A DNA stretch of 64,000 bases, taken from NCBI RefSeq assembly GCF_040717445.1, contig NZ_JBFEFL010000001.1, positions 2,304,001 to 2,368,000 of the forward strand. Reading direction: 5' to 3'. Positions 8,815 to 17,321 of this stretch are shown piece by piece (the first letter of the stretch is position 1; the number at the start of each line of letters is the position of its first letter). The DNA is from Qipengyuania sp. JC766 (GTDB lineage Bacteria; Pseudomonadota; Alphaproteobacteria; Sphingomonadales; Sphingomonadaceae). The notes under the pieces were generated by a model, which was not told the origin of the DNA, did not search any database, and saw nothing but the letters and a program-made list of their open reading frames with translations. The translations under genes were made by a program, and so were the position numbers.

Positions 8815-11800
8815 TCACCGTCCCATGAGGTTGCGAGCCTGGCTGGCGACCTGTGCCAGCACGGCGGGCGCCACCGGGCTGTTCGCCTGTGCGCGGCCAA
8901 TCATCGCACGGAACTGGCGGATCGGATCGGCATGGTCTTCTGCCCATTTCTCGACCGCGGCCAGCAGATCGTCCTTCGCGCCCTTGCGACGGGACAGCCG
9001 CCGCAGGAAGTCGAGCCGCATCTGCTGGAAGTCGCGGGCGAGCCCTGCAACCAGCAGGCGTTCCCAGACGTCCGAAGGGTTCATCAGCGCAGCCGTGCCC
9101 TGTGCCCAGTCGAGGCCGAGCCGACGCCCGAGATCGGTGAACGCCTCGGTCAGCGGGCGCACGGACATCTCGACTTCATTGGCAAGCCGGGCGAGCCCGA
9201 CGGCCCCGTCCATGTCGTACAGATGGACTGCCTTGCGAGCGAGGTCCGCAGGCGCGCCGGCATCGACGAAGCTGTTGAGCAGCTTCTTCGACTGGCGGCT
9301 GGTTTCTTCCGCGAGGAAGCCTGCGGTTCCTTCCGACAGTTCGCCCACGCCCTTGCTCAGGTTCCCGACCGCCTCGGCCGGCGGGCGCAGGGTCGCGCCG
9401 ACGCGCAGCAGGTCCGCCATGTGGCTGCGCATGGCCGAAGCCAGATGCGCGAACAGCAGCAGGCGGGCGTTCTCGGGCATCGATGTGCTGTCGACCTCGG
9501 CCCAGATCGCTTCCATGCCGAACAGGTCGTTCGCGCAGACGAATGCCGCCGCGATGTCGGCGAGGCCCACGCCTTCTTCCTCGGCCAGTTCGAACGGATG
9601 TACGATGCCGAGCCGGTTGACGATGCGATTGGCGATGACCGTGGCGACAATTTCCCCGCGCAGGCGATGTTCGTCGATTTCCTTGCGGAACTTGTCGCGC
9701 ATCGGTTCGGGGAAGTACTCGAGCAGCAGGGGCTCGAGCGTGTCGTCGGTGGCGAGCTTGCTGCGTTCGATCGCGTCCTGCAGCACGAGCTTGGTCGACG
9801 TGAGCAGCACGGCGAGCTCGGGGCGGGTCATCCCGATCCCCTCGCTGGCCCGGCGCGACAGCGCATCGCTGTCCGCAAGCCCTTCGGTACGCCGGTCGAG
9901 CGAACCGCGGTCCTCCAGCGTCTCGATCAGGCGCGCGACGGAATCGGTGGCTTCCGAACCGCCGAGTTCGGCGATCGACAGCGCGAGGGCCTGCAGCCGG
10001 TTGTTCTCCAGCACCAGCTGCGCGACTTCCTCGGTCATCTCCTCGAGCAACGCATTGCGCCGGCTTTCCGAAATACGGCCCTTCGCACGCGCGTCCTGCA
10101 GGGCGATCTTGATGTTGACCTCATGGTCGGAGCAATCGACGCCGGCGGAATTGTCGATGAAGTCGGTGTTGATCCGACCGCCGTTGATCGCGAACTCGAT
10201 CCGCCCGGCCTGGGTCACGCCAAGATTGGCGCCTTCACCCACGACCTTGGCGCGGACCTGTTCGGCATCGATTCGCAGGGCATCGTTGGCCGGGTCGCCC
10301 ACTTGCGCGTTGTTCTCGCGCTCGGCCTTGATGTAGGTGCCGATGCCGCCGAACCAGAGAAGGTCGACGGGCGCCGCCAGGATCGCGGAGATCAGGGCAT
10401 CGGGTTCGAGTTCGCGATCCTCGATCCCGAGCATCTTCCGAACTGCCGGCTTGATCGGAATGCGCTTCATCGACCGGGGGAAGACACCGCCGCCCTTGGA
10501 AATCAGATCCTTGTCGTAATCGTCCCAGCTGGACCGTGGGAGAGCGAACAGCCGCTGCCGCTCCTTGAACGATGCCTTAGGATCCGGATCGGGGTCCAGG
10601 AAGATGTGCCGGTGGTCGAACGCCGCCTTCAGCAGGATGGATTTCGACAGCAGCATGCCGTTGCCGAACACGTCGCCCGACATGTCGCCGCAGCCGGCCA
10701 CGCTGACCGGATCCTTCTGCACGTCGACGCCCATTTCCAGGAAGTGACGCTGGACGGAGACCCAAGCGCCGCGGGCGGTAATGCCCATGGCCTTGTGGTC
10801 GTAGCCGTTCGATCCGCCGCTCGCGAAGGCATCGCCCAGCCAGAAGTCCTGCTCGATCGCGATAGCATTGGCGACGTCGGAGAAGCGGGCGGTGCCCTTG
10901 TCCGCAGCCACCACGAAATACGGATCGTCGCCGTCGCGACGGACCACGCGCTCGGGATGCATGACCTTGCCTTCGGCAATGTCGTCGGTGACCGACAGCA
11001 GGCTGCGGATGAAGACTTCGTAGCTCGCCTGGCCTTCGGCCGCCCAGGCGTCGCGATCACGGACCGGGTCGGGCAGCTGCTTGGGATAGAAGCCACCCTT
11101 CGCGCCCGTGGGCACGATCACCGCGTTCTTGACCCGTTGCGCCTTAATCAGGCCGAGGATCTCGGTGCGGAAGTCGTCCCTCCGGTCGGACCAGCGCAGC
11201 CCGCCGCGCGCCACGGGCCCGGCCCGCAGGTGGATGCCTTCCACGCGGCGCGAATAGACGAAAATCTCGCGCCATGGCACGGGTTTGGGCAGGCCCGGCA
11301 CGTCTTCGGACCGTATCTTGAATGCCAGCGCTTCCTGCCCCGCCGGGGCGAAGGCGTTGGTCCGCAGGATCGCCTCGGTCAGCGAGTGGTACAGGCGCAG
11401 GAGCCGGTCGTCGTTGATCGCAGCGACATTGGCGAGGCCGGCCTTGATCGCGTCGTTCGCCTTGCGCGCCGCGGTATCGCGATCACCGTCGAAATCGGGA
11501 TCGTGCCGCGCCGTGAACAGGTCGACGAGCGCATTGGTGACGTCCGGCGCACGGCTGAGCGCGTCGACCACGGTGTAGATCGTGAAGCCCATGCCGGTCT
11601 GGCGCAGGTACCGGTAATAGGCGCGCAGCCAGTCGGCCTGGCGGGCGCTGAGTGCGGTTCCCAGCACCAGCCGGTTGAACGGATCGTCCTCGGACTGGCG
11701 GTTGAGCACCGACGCGATGGCTTCTTCGATGGCCGTGTCGCGTTCGAGGATTGCCTCGCTCTGGTCGCCTTCGGGAAGCTGGAGGCGGAAATCGTGGATC

Positions 11801-13548
11801 GTGCCCAGCTTCCCGTTGTCGATGGCGCTGGGAATCTCCTCCAGCACGCGGAAGCCGAAATTCTCGAGCGCGGGGACCGCGTCGGAAAGCGGGAGCGAGC
11901 CCTCGCTTTCGTAGATTTTCAGGCGAAGCTCGTTTTCCGGGTCGGTCTGCAGCCGATAGAGACGCGCGTCGCGCGGTTCGACCTCGCCGCTTTCGCGATC
12001 GGCGTCGACCGCCATCAGGTGACGCATTCGCCGGATGTCGCGGGCGGCTTCGACTGCGCCGTATTCGGTCCGGTAGCCGGCAGGGAAGGCATCGGCATAT
12101 CGCGAGGCGATCGCCGCGGCGCGGCCCGGTTCTTCCAGTTTCGCCAGTTCCTGCTCGACCGCTTCGGACCAGCCGCGCAGCATGGTCTGCAGGCGTTCCT
12201 CGGCGAGGTCTTCCGTCCCCGGCTCCAGGCTGTCCATGCCACGCAGGTCCAGCACGAAACGCAGAGTCGCGAGGTTGCCGCCTTCGACCGTCAGGCTCCA
12301 GTCGAGGAGTTCGGCGCCGGTCACTTCCTCCAGCATAGCCTGGATGTTGAGCCGCGTGGCCGTCGAAAGCAGGTCGCGCGGAAGCCAGACGAAGGCGAAC
12401 AGGTGGCGGGCCAGCGGCGCCTCAACCAGCGACAGGCGCGGCCGCGGACGGTCGACCAGGCTCATCATGGTGGTCGCCACCCGGGCGATGTCGCGTTCCG
12501 CGAAGCCGATGACCAGATCGTGCGGTAGCGCGGTCAGCGCATGCACCAGCGCCTTGCCCGCATGGCCGTTGGGATCGAAGTCGAAACTTTCCATCAGCGC
12601 CGCCAGGTCGCGCCTCAGCATCGGCACCTTGCTCGGGGCCTGTGCGAGAGCCGCGCTGGTCCAGACGCCGGCATGCATGGAAAGCGCCGCGACTTTTCCG
12701 TCCTCGAGAACCGGCACGATGAAGAGGTCCAGCGGCACGCGGCGGTGCACGCGCGATGCCAGATTGGCCTTGATGATCAGCGGAAGCGTCCGGCGCGGAT
12801 TGTCCGGGTTGTCGAACCAGGCGACCGCCCGTTCGAAAGAGGCATCGGCGAGGATCGACTGCGCGCTCTTGCGGCAGATACCCAGCCGCTCGGTCTGCGT
12901 GCCGTCGCGCGAGCGGGTGACATGGCCCAGTTGCGTCAGCATGCCGTCCTGCAGCCAGCAGAGCAGTTCGGCGCCTTCCTCGTCCTCGATCCGTTCGGCA
13001 TCGCGCGCCATCGCTTCGCGCATCTTCTGCCAGTCGGACACGGCCGCACGCACGTCGCCCAACGTTTCGCGCAAGGCCGCTTCCAGCGCGCGCCGCCGCC
13101 TGGCATCGACCCGGGCGGTCTCCATGTAGATCATCGATTCGCGCTGCGAGGCTTCGCCGGTCGCGTCCTTGCCGATGGCGGTCATGTTGCCGTCCGCGTC
13201 CCGCTCCACCGCGATGATCGGGTGGACCATGCAGTCGATCGTCAGGCCGTGGGCGGCGATGGTTCCGGCAACCGAATCGACCAGGAACGGCATGTCGTCG
13301 TTGACGACCGCGATCCGCATGAAGCGCCGGTCCTCGCTTGCGGACTCAAGCGCGATGGCGGAGCGTTTCTCGTCGCGTCGTGCGGCGGTTTCCAGCATGA
13401 AGGTCGCGACATCGCGCGCCGTGTGTTCGGCGAAAGGCGTATCGCCGGGAAGGCGCGACTGCGCGATCTGTTCGGCCAGGATGCGGATCGCACCCTTCGA
13501 CGGTTTCGGGGCTTCGGTGGGCTTCGGGGTCGCGGATTTGGCCGCCAT
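8815..13548 (-). CDS. gdh2: NAD-specific glutamate dehydrogenase, large (about 180 kDa) class
   Basis: A 1577-residue enzyme of the GDH-180 family, which oxidatively deaminates glutamate to 2-oxoglutarate with NAD. The N-terminal 700 residues are the long regulatory part. The catalytic core follows, with motifs such as [20 protein letters not shown] and GAKGGFYPK, and the NAD fold ([14 protein letters not shown]). I chose the ATG at 13548 with GGAG upstream ([12 protein letters not shown]) rather than the longer frame to 13626. Length fits the family (about 1,580-1,650). The ferredoxin reductase gene follows directly and may be co-transcribed. The function probably supports growth on amino acids. 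Confidence 0.95.
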   Translation of the reverse strand: MAAKSATPKPTEAPKPSKGAIRILAEQIAQSRLPGDTPFAEHTARDVATFMLETAARRDEKRSAIALESASEDRRFMRIAVVNDDMPFLVDSVAGTIAAHGLTIDCMVHPIIAVERDADGNMTAIGKDATGEASQRESMIYMETARVDARRRRALEAALRETLGDVRAAVSDWQKMREAMARDAERIEDEEGAELLCWLQDGMLTQLGHVTRSRDGTQTERLGICRKSAQSILADASFERAVAWFDNPDNPRRTLPLIIKANLASRVHRRVPLDLFIVPVLEDGKVAALSMHAGVWTSAALAQAPSKVPMLRRDLAALMESFDFDPNGHAGKALVHALTALPHDLVIGFAERDIARVATTMMSLVDRPRPRLSLVEAPLARHLFAFVWLPRDLLSTATRLNIQAMLEEVTGAELLDWSLTVEGGNLATLRFVLDLRGMDSLEPGTEDLAEERLQTMLRGWSEAVEQELAKLEEPGRAAAIASRYADAFPAGYRTEYGAVEAARDIRRMRHLMAVDADRESGEVEPRDARLYRLQTDPENELRLKIYESEGSLPLSDAVPALENFGFRVLEEIPSAIDNGKLGTIHDFRLQLPEGDQSEAILERDTAIEEAIASVLNRQSEDDPFNRLVLGTALSARQADWLRAYYRYLRQTGMGFTIYTVVDALSRAPDVTNALVDLFTARHDPDFDGDRDTAARKANDAIKAGLANVAAINDDRLLRLYHSLTEAILRTNAFAPAGQEALAFKIRSEDVPGLPKPVPWREIFVYSRRVEGIHLRAGPVARGGLRWSDRRDDFRTEILGLIKAQRVKNAVIVPTGAKGGFYPKQLPDPVRDRDAWAAEGQASYEVFIRSLLSVTDDIAEGKVMHPERVVRRDGDDPYFVVAADKGTARFSDVANAIAIEQDFWLGDAFASGGSNGYDHKAMGITARGAWVSVQRHFLEMGVDVQKDPVSVAGCGDMSGDVFGNGMLLSKSILLKAAFDHRHIFLDPDPDPKASFKERQRLFALPRSSWDDYDKDLISKGGGVFPRSMKRIPIKPAVRKMLGIEDRELEPDALISAILAAPVDLLWFGGIGTYIKAERENNAQVGDPANDALRIDAEQVRAKVVGEGANLGVTQAGRIEFAINGGRINTDFIDNSAGVDCSDHEVNIKIALQDARAKGRISESRRNALLEEMTEEVAQLVLENNRLQALALSIAELGGSEATDSVARLIETLEDRGSLDRRTEGLADSDALSRRASEGIGMTRPELAVLLTSTKLVLQDAIERSKLATDDTLEPLLLEYFPEPMRDKFRKEIDEHRLRGEIVATVIANRIVNRLGIVHPFELAEEEGVGLADIAAAFVCANDLFGMEAIWAEVDSTSMPENARLLLFAHLASAMRSHMADLLRVGATLRPPAEAVGNLSKGVGELSEGTAGFLAEETSRQSKKLLNSFVDAGAPADLARKAVHLYDMDGAVGLARLANEVEMSVRPLTEAFTDLGRRLGLDWAQGTAALMNPSDVWERLLVAGLARDFQQMRLDFLRRLSRRKGAKDDLLAAVEKWAEDHADPIRQFRAMIGRAQANSPVAPAVLAQVASQARNLMGR

Positions 13549-13573
13549 GCATGCGCTCCGGGCAGTAATTTCG

Positions 13574-13602
13574 TGTGACACCAATGCTTGGAAAGCGTCA
13601 CA
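13574..13602. repeat. Inverted repeat TGTGAC-N17-GTCACA upstream of the NAD-GDH gene
   Basis: Perfect 6-bp arms (13574-13579 and 13597-13602) lie 26-54 bp upstream of the gdh start codon. The half-sites resemble CRP/FNR-type TGTGA boxes, but the 17-bp spacing is too wide for one such dimer site. It could be an operator, part of a promoter, or chance. Confidence 0.3.
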
Positions 13603-13654
13603 GTGCCAGCGCTCTAGGCGCGCCAAATGGTCGCCGCAAGCGGTCGCGCGCGGG

Positions 13655-14641
13655 TCAGGCGGCGAGCGCCTCCATGGTCAGGCGAAGCGAACGCTCCCGC
13701 GCCTCCGGATCGAAGGTCGAACCTGCGCAGACGATCTCGTCCGCACCGGTGCGCGCCACGAATGCGTCGATCCTTTCGCGTACCGTGGCAGGCGCGCCCA
13801 CGGCGCTCGCCTGTCCCAGATGCTGGAGCATCCGCCGGGCCGGGTCAGGAAGGGTTTCCTCGTAGTCGCGGATGGGCGGCGGCAGCTTGCCGGGGCTGCC
13901 CGTACGAAGCCTGACGAAGGATTGCTGCTGCGAGGATGCGAGATAGCGGGCTTCCTCGTCGGTTTCGGCCGCCATCACCGTCATCGCGGCCATGACGTGG
14001 GGCTTTTCCAGCGCTTCGGAGGGCCGGAAATCGCGCCGATAGACCGCCAACGCGGCATCAAGATGGTCGGGCGCGAAATGGCTGGCAAAGGCGTAGGGCA
14101 GCCCGAGCTGCGCTGCGAGTTGCGCCCCGAACAGGCTGGAGCCGAGCATCCACATCTCGATATTGGCGCCGAGACCGGGAGTGGCGCGGATCGGAAGATC
14201 GATGTCGCCCGTCAGGAGCGCGCGCAATTCCACGACGTCCTGCGGGAAATTTTCCGCCGCGCCGCGCAGGTCCTTGCGCAGGGCACGCTGCAGGCTGCCA
14301 TCCGCCCCGGGTGCACGGCCAAGGCCCAGATCAACCCGGTCTGGGAACAGGGCATCGAGCGTGCCGAACTGTTCGGCAATCTGGAATGGCGTATGGTTCG
14401 GGAGCATGATTCCGCCCGATCCGATCCGGATGGAAGACGTCGCGTTACCGATGTGCGCGAGCACGACCGAAGTCGCGCCGCCGGCGATACCGTCCATCGC
14501 GTGGTGTTCGGCCACCCAGAACCGCTTGTAACCCGTATCTTCCGCCATTCGGGCAAGGGCGGTCGACGCACGCAGCGCTTCGCCCGCGTCGGCGCCTTCG
14601 CGCACGGGCACGAGGTCGAGGACGGAAAGGGGCACGGTCAC
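13655..14641 (-). CDS. LLM-class flavin-dependent oxidoreductase (luciferase-like monooxygenase)
   Basis: A 328-residue TIM-barrel flavoprotein of the bacterial luciferase superfamily. Recognisable parts are SVLDLVPVREG at the N-terminus, YKRFWVAEHHAMDGIAGG, the IRIGSGGIMLPNHTP strand and DLGLGRAPGADG. These are features of the MsnO8/YhbW-type single-component-like LLM proteins that use FMNH2. The start is GTG, overlapping the stop of the TPR gene by 4 bp (GTGA), and its GAGGA ribosome site lies inside that gene's end. Substrate unknown. It is the last gene of a three-gene minus-strand operon. Confidence 0.88.
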   Translation of the reverse strand: MTVPLSVLDLVPVREGADAGEALRASTALARMAEDTGYKRFWVAEHHAMDGIAGGATSVVLAHIGNATSSIRIGSGGIMLPNHTPFQIAEQFGTLDALFPDRVDLGLGRAPGADGSLQRALRKDLRGAAENFPQDVVELRALLTGDIDLPIRATPGLGANIEMWMLGSSLFGAQLAAQLGLPYAFASHFAPDHLDAALAVYRRDFRPSEALEKPHVMAAMTVMAAETDEEARYLASSQQQSFVRLRTGSPGKLPPPIRDYEETLPDPARRMLQHLGQASAVGAPATVRERIDAFVARTGADEIVCAGSTFDPEARERSLRLTMEALAA

Positions 14642-15471
14642 TCCTCGGTTCCCCCTACCGAAAGTTGGGCAAGATAGGCGCGGGCGGACGCCGCGGTTTC
14701 GCTGTCGGGCGCGAGAGCCACGGCCGAATCGAAGCTCCTGCGGGCCGCGTCGTCCCGGCCCTGCAACGCAGCGATGACGCCTGCCTCCAGCGCGATTTCG
14801 GGATCGGTCCGGTCGAGCTCGGCAGCCCGCTCGATGAAGGCCTGCGCCTGTGCCAGATCGTCGGTTCGCCGTGCCAGCGTCGCAGACAGGAGCCAGACGC
14901 TCGCGGCATTCGCGGCGGTTTCGCGCGCGCCGGCAAGCGTTGAAGCGGCAGCGCCGATATCGCCTGCAGCGACTTCCGCCCTCGCCTTGTCGGAAAGGAT
15001 CTGTCCCGCGAGGTCCTGATCGCCTTCGATTGCCGCAAGCGCGGCGGCGGATTCGAAGGCCGACAGGGCTTCGGCAGAGCGGTCCGCAGACAAAAGGGCG
15101 TGCCCGCGCTGCGCGCCGATTACGGCACGCCAGCGGCCTTCATCGAACTCCGACGCAAGCTGCGCCGCCTCGGCAAAGCTGTCCGCGGCGCTGTTCCACT
15201 GGGAAAGGTCGGCCTGCGCTATACCGAGACACTGGAGCGAGGCGGCCTTTTCCAGCCCGCGCTGGCTTTCAGCACGGCGGCGGGCGGACTGCACGACCTG
15301 TTCCGCCGCTTCGGAGCCCGAAATCACCGGACATGGCGGCAGCGACACCGGGCGCGCTGCGCTATCCTGCCGGACGATCGCGTCGCGGGGATCGGGTGGG
15401 GGCACCGACCTGATATCGGCGGGATTGGGGCCGACCTGCATGAGGGCGGCGACGAGAAAACTGGGAATCAT
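14638..15471 (-). CDS. Exported TPR-repeat protein
   Basis: A 277-residue protein with a short hydrophobic N-terminus (MIPSFLVAALMQ) that may be a signal, then a proline-rich linker and about five helix-turn-helix repeats of TPR type (for example WNSAADSFAEAAQLA, SAEALSAFESAAALA, DAARRSFDSAVALAPDS). TPRs bind partner proteins, so a specific role cannot be read off. GAGGT precedes the ATG. It lies 15 bp after the hydrolase gene and is translationally coupled to the LLM gene. Confidence 0.7.
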   Translation of the reverse strand: MIPSFLVAALMQVGPNPADIRSVPPPDPRDAIVRQDSAARPVSLPPCPVISGSEAAEQVVQSARRRAESQRGLEKAASLQCLGIAQADLSQWNSAADSFAEAAQLASEFDEGRWRAVIGAQRGHALLSADRSAEALSAFESAAALAAIEGDQDLAGQILSDKARAEVAAGDIGAAASTLAGARETAANAASVWLLSATLARRTDDLAQAQAFIERAAELDRTDPEIALEAGVIAALQGRDDAARRSFDSAVALAPDSETAASARAYLAQLSVGGTEE

Positions 15472-15486
15472 GACTACCTCGGCAGG

Positions 15487-16221
15487 TCACGTGGGCATCG
15501 CGGCCAGGGTTCGCAACAGCACTGCGATATCCTCCGTTCGCGACAGACGATGGTCGCCATCCTTGATCAGCGTGACCTGTACATCGTCCGAACGCAGCGC
15601 CTGCGCGAGGCGCAGGCTGGTTTCCCAGGGCACGTCGGGATCGTCCTGGCCGTGGATGAGCCGAACGGGGCAGTCGATCGCGACAGGTGACCCCAGAAAC
15701 CTGTGGTCCTGCGCATCCTGCCAGAAGCGAGCATGGGTCGGCGTCGGCTCGGGGCCGTACGGATTGTCCTCATACACGGTCGATCCTGCTCGAAGTGCAG
15801 TCTTCTGCGTGTCGTCGTATCCCCATTCCGAGAAATCAGGCGCCGCTGCGATCCCGACCATGCCGGCAACGCGCGCCTGGAGTGCGAGAGCGACCAGCAG
15901 CATCAGCCAGCCGCCCATGGAACTGCCGACGAGCAGGACCGGCCCTTGCACCTGCGCGTCCAAAAGCGAGACGATCTCGTCCCGCCATCCCGACAGGGTT
16001 CCGTCCGCGAAATCGCCATCGCTCGAACCGCAGCCGGAATAGTCCAGCAACAGGCAGGCGCGGCCGTGTTCGCGGGCCCAATGCAGGGTCGATGTCGCCT
16101 TTCCGCCGTCCATGTCGGACATGTAGCCGGGCAGGAACACGATGGTCGGGCCTTCACCGGCCAGATGGCGAAAGGCGATGCGGCGTCCGCCGGGCAGGGT
16201 GTGGAAGCGGATGTCTGTCAT
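15487..16221 (-). CDS. Alpha/beta hydrolase
   Basis: About 244 residues with a complete alpha/beta-hydrolase triad: nucleophile elbow GSSMGGW, acid in LIHGQDDPDVPWE and His in IKDGDHRLSR. The oxyanion region (VFLPGYMSDMDGGKA) and the YSGCGSSDG loop resemble the palmitoyl-protein thioesterase ABHD10-like group common in alphaproteobacteria. I use the ATG at 16221 (MTDIRFHTL). An in-frame GTG at 16245 is possible, and neither has a strong ribosome site. First gene of the hydrolase-TPR-LLM operon. Confidence 0.82.
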   Translation of the reverse strand: MTDIRFHTLPGGRRIAFRHLAGEGPTIVFLPGYMSDMDGGKATSTLHWAREHGRACLLLDYSGCGSSDGDFADGTLSGWRDEIVSLLDAQVQGPVLLVGSSMGGWLMLLVALALQARVAGMVGIAAAPDFSEWGYDDTQKTALRAGSTVYEDNPYGPEPTPTHARFWQDAQDHRFLGSPVAIDCPVRLIHGQDDPDVPWETSLRLAQALRSDDVQVTLIKDGDHRLSRTEDIAVLLRTLAAMPT

Positions 16222-16266
16222 GCGGCGCGCATCGGCGTTCCGCACCGCATCATCAAGTCCGAAGCG

Positions 16267-16374
16267 TCAGTAGATCTCCGGCAGATAGACCGGATCGGAC
16301 TTCGCCGGCTTGGCGGGTGCTTCGGAAAAACACGCCGAAAGCGCGAGCGCGAAGACAAGGACCAGATATCGCAT
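16267..16374 (-). CDS. Small putative lipoprotein, 35 aa
   Basis: A short frame starting at ATG 16374 gives a basic N-terminus, a hydrophobic run (YLVLVFALALSAC) with lipobox LSAC (Cys15), then a proline/lysine-rich tail ending VYLPEIY. This is the architecture of very small alphaproteobacterial lipoproteins such as the LptM/YifL type, though I cannot confirm membership. It fits between the XRE regulator (stop 16382) and the hydrolase. A GGGGA lies about 11 bases upstream of the ATG, so translation may depend on the upstream gene. Confidence 0.6.
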   Translation of the reverse strand: MRYLVLVFALALSACFSEAPAKPAKSDPVYLPEIY

Positions 16375-16381
16375 TGGTACG

Positions 16382-16579
16382 CTATTCCCCGTCGCGGTCG
16401 AAAATCTCTTCGATGGTCATAGCAAATACTTCCGCAATCTTGAAGGCCAATGGTAAAGACGGGTCGTAGCGGCCCGTTTCGATGGCGTTGACGCTCTGGC
16501 GACTGACGCCGAGCCGTTCGGCCAGTTCCTGCTGGCTCCAGCTTCGTTCGGCACGAAGCACCTTTAAGCGGTTCTTCAT
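16382..16579 (-). CDS. XRE-family helix-turn-helix transcriptional regulator
   Basis: A 65-residue single-domain Cro/CI-type repressor. The HTH is QQELAERLGVSRQSVNAIE, followed by the family's typical DPSLPLAFKIAEVF and a TIEEIFD end. This is the small YozG/HipB-like subgroup that often sits beside a membrane protein gene. The ATG overlaps the TGA of that membrane protein gene (ATGA at 16576-16579), so they form one operon. It probably regulates its own operon. The longer open frame upstream (to 17011) is not coding. Confidence 0.88.
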   Translation of the reverse strand: MKNRLKVLRAERSWSQQELAERLGVSRQSVNAIETGRYDPSLPLAFKIAEVFAMTIEEIFDRDGE

Positions 16580-17184
16580 GGGCCTTCTGCCGAAGGTCCG
16601 TCGCGGTCGAACAGGAACTGTGCGATCCCCATACCGACGGCCCAGAGCGGGAAGACCCACCAGGCGGGCACGTGCGGTACCGGTGCGAAGGTCTCCAGGA
16701 AGCCGTAGATGATGCCCACGACGAGCACGAGCCAGAGTCCGCCGAGTGCGCTGCGACCTATCCGGTGGCGCAGATACTCGTCCGTTTCCGAATTCACGTA
16801 GCTGCGGAAGGACAGCGCCATTGCAACGGCCGGGATTGCGGGCAGCATGGCAATCGCGGCCAGCAGGACCGGGTCGTCCGTTTGCTCGAAGAGCACGAGA
16901 GCGCCTCCCATTCCGACCAGGTAGAGGCCGGTGGCGATCATGAACCGCTTGATATAGCGCTTCTCCTGCGGCGATCCTTTCCCGGGTCCCGCATCGCGAA
17001 CTTCCCGCCAATAGGCCGTCGATCGCACGATCGTGAGAACGCTCAGCGCGATCGGGATGGCAAGCAGCACGTAATAGCCGGGCGGCTCGACCGCGCCGCT
17101 CGCGCCGAGCGCGAGAATGATCCCTAGACTCGCTCCGGCAAGTCCGGCCAGTGTCCCGGGTGCCTTGCGCTGCGTTTCGATCAT
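16576..17184 (-). CDS. Membrane protein paired with XRE regulator
   Basis: A 202-residue protein with about six hydrophobic segments in three pairs (LAGLAGASLGIILALG, YYVLLAIPIALSVLTIV, and later GLYLVGMGGALVLF, LLAAIAMLPAIPAVAMAL, LGGLWLVLVVGIIYGF, WVFPLWAVGMGIAQFLF). I chose the ATG at 17184, with AGGAAAGGG upstream; in-frame starts at 17223 and 17232 lie within the probable promoter. No enzymatic motif is visible. Its coupling to a small XRE regulator matches a common bacterial two-gene arrangement of unproven function. Confidence 0.72.
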   Translation of the reverse strand: MIETQRKAPGTLAGLAGASLGIILALGASGAVEPPGYYVLLAIPIALSVLTIVRSTAYWREVRDAGPGKGSPQEKRYIKRFMIATGLYLVGMGGALVLFEQTDDPVLLAAIAMLPAIPAVAMALSFRSYVNSETDEYLRHRIGRSALGGLWLVLVVGIIYGFLETFAPVPHVPAWWVFPLWAVGMGIAQFLFDRDGPSAEGP

Positions 17185-17213
17185 GACTCGTACCCTTTCC
17201 TTTGTGTAAAGGT

Positions 17214-17242
17214 CATTTGTCATGATTGGCACACGATGTCAA
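17214..17242 (-). promoter_or_regulatory. Candidate promoter/operator of the membrane protein-XRE operon
   Basis: On the minus strand a perfect TTGACA (17242-17237) is followed 17 bp later by CAAATG (17219-17214), a weak -10 box. The same stretch holds imperfect inverted arms (TTGTCAT at 17217-17223 and ATGTCAA at 17236-17242 on the plus strand), a plausible site for the XRE repressor. Confidence 0.4.
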
Positions 17243-17321
17243 TGGTGCTTTCCAAATTGATTGGCGACCTTGTCGCTCAGGCTGTCTTCCTTCGGTCACG
17301 CTTGCGCGCTAATTCCTGCCA

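Noticed and set aside
8419-12528. Open frame of 1369 codons on the plus strand
   Set aside because: It lies wholly antisense to the NAD-GDH gene, has biased low-complexity composition (V, G, A, R, H, D) and no family motif. Long antisense frames are expected in GC-rich DNA.
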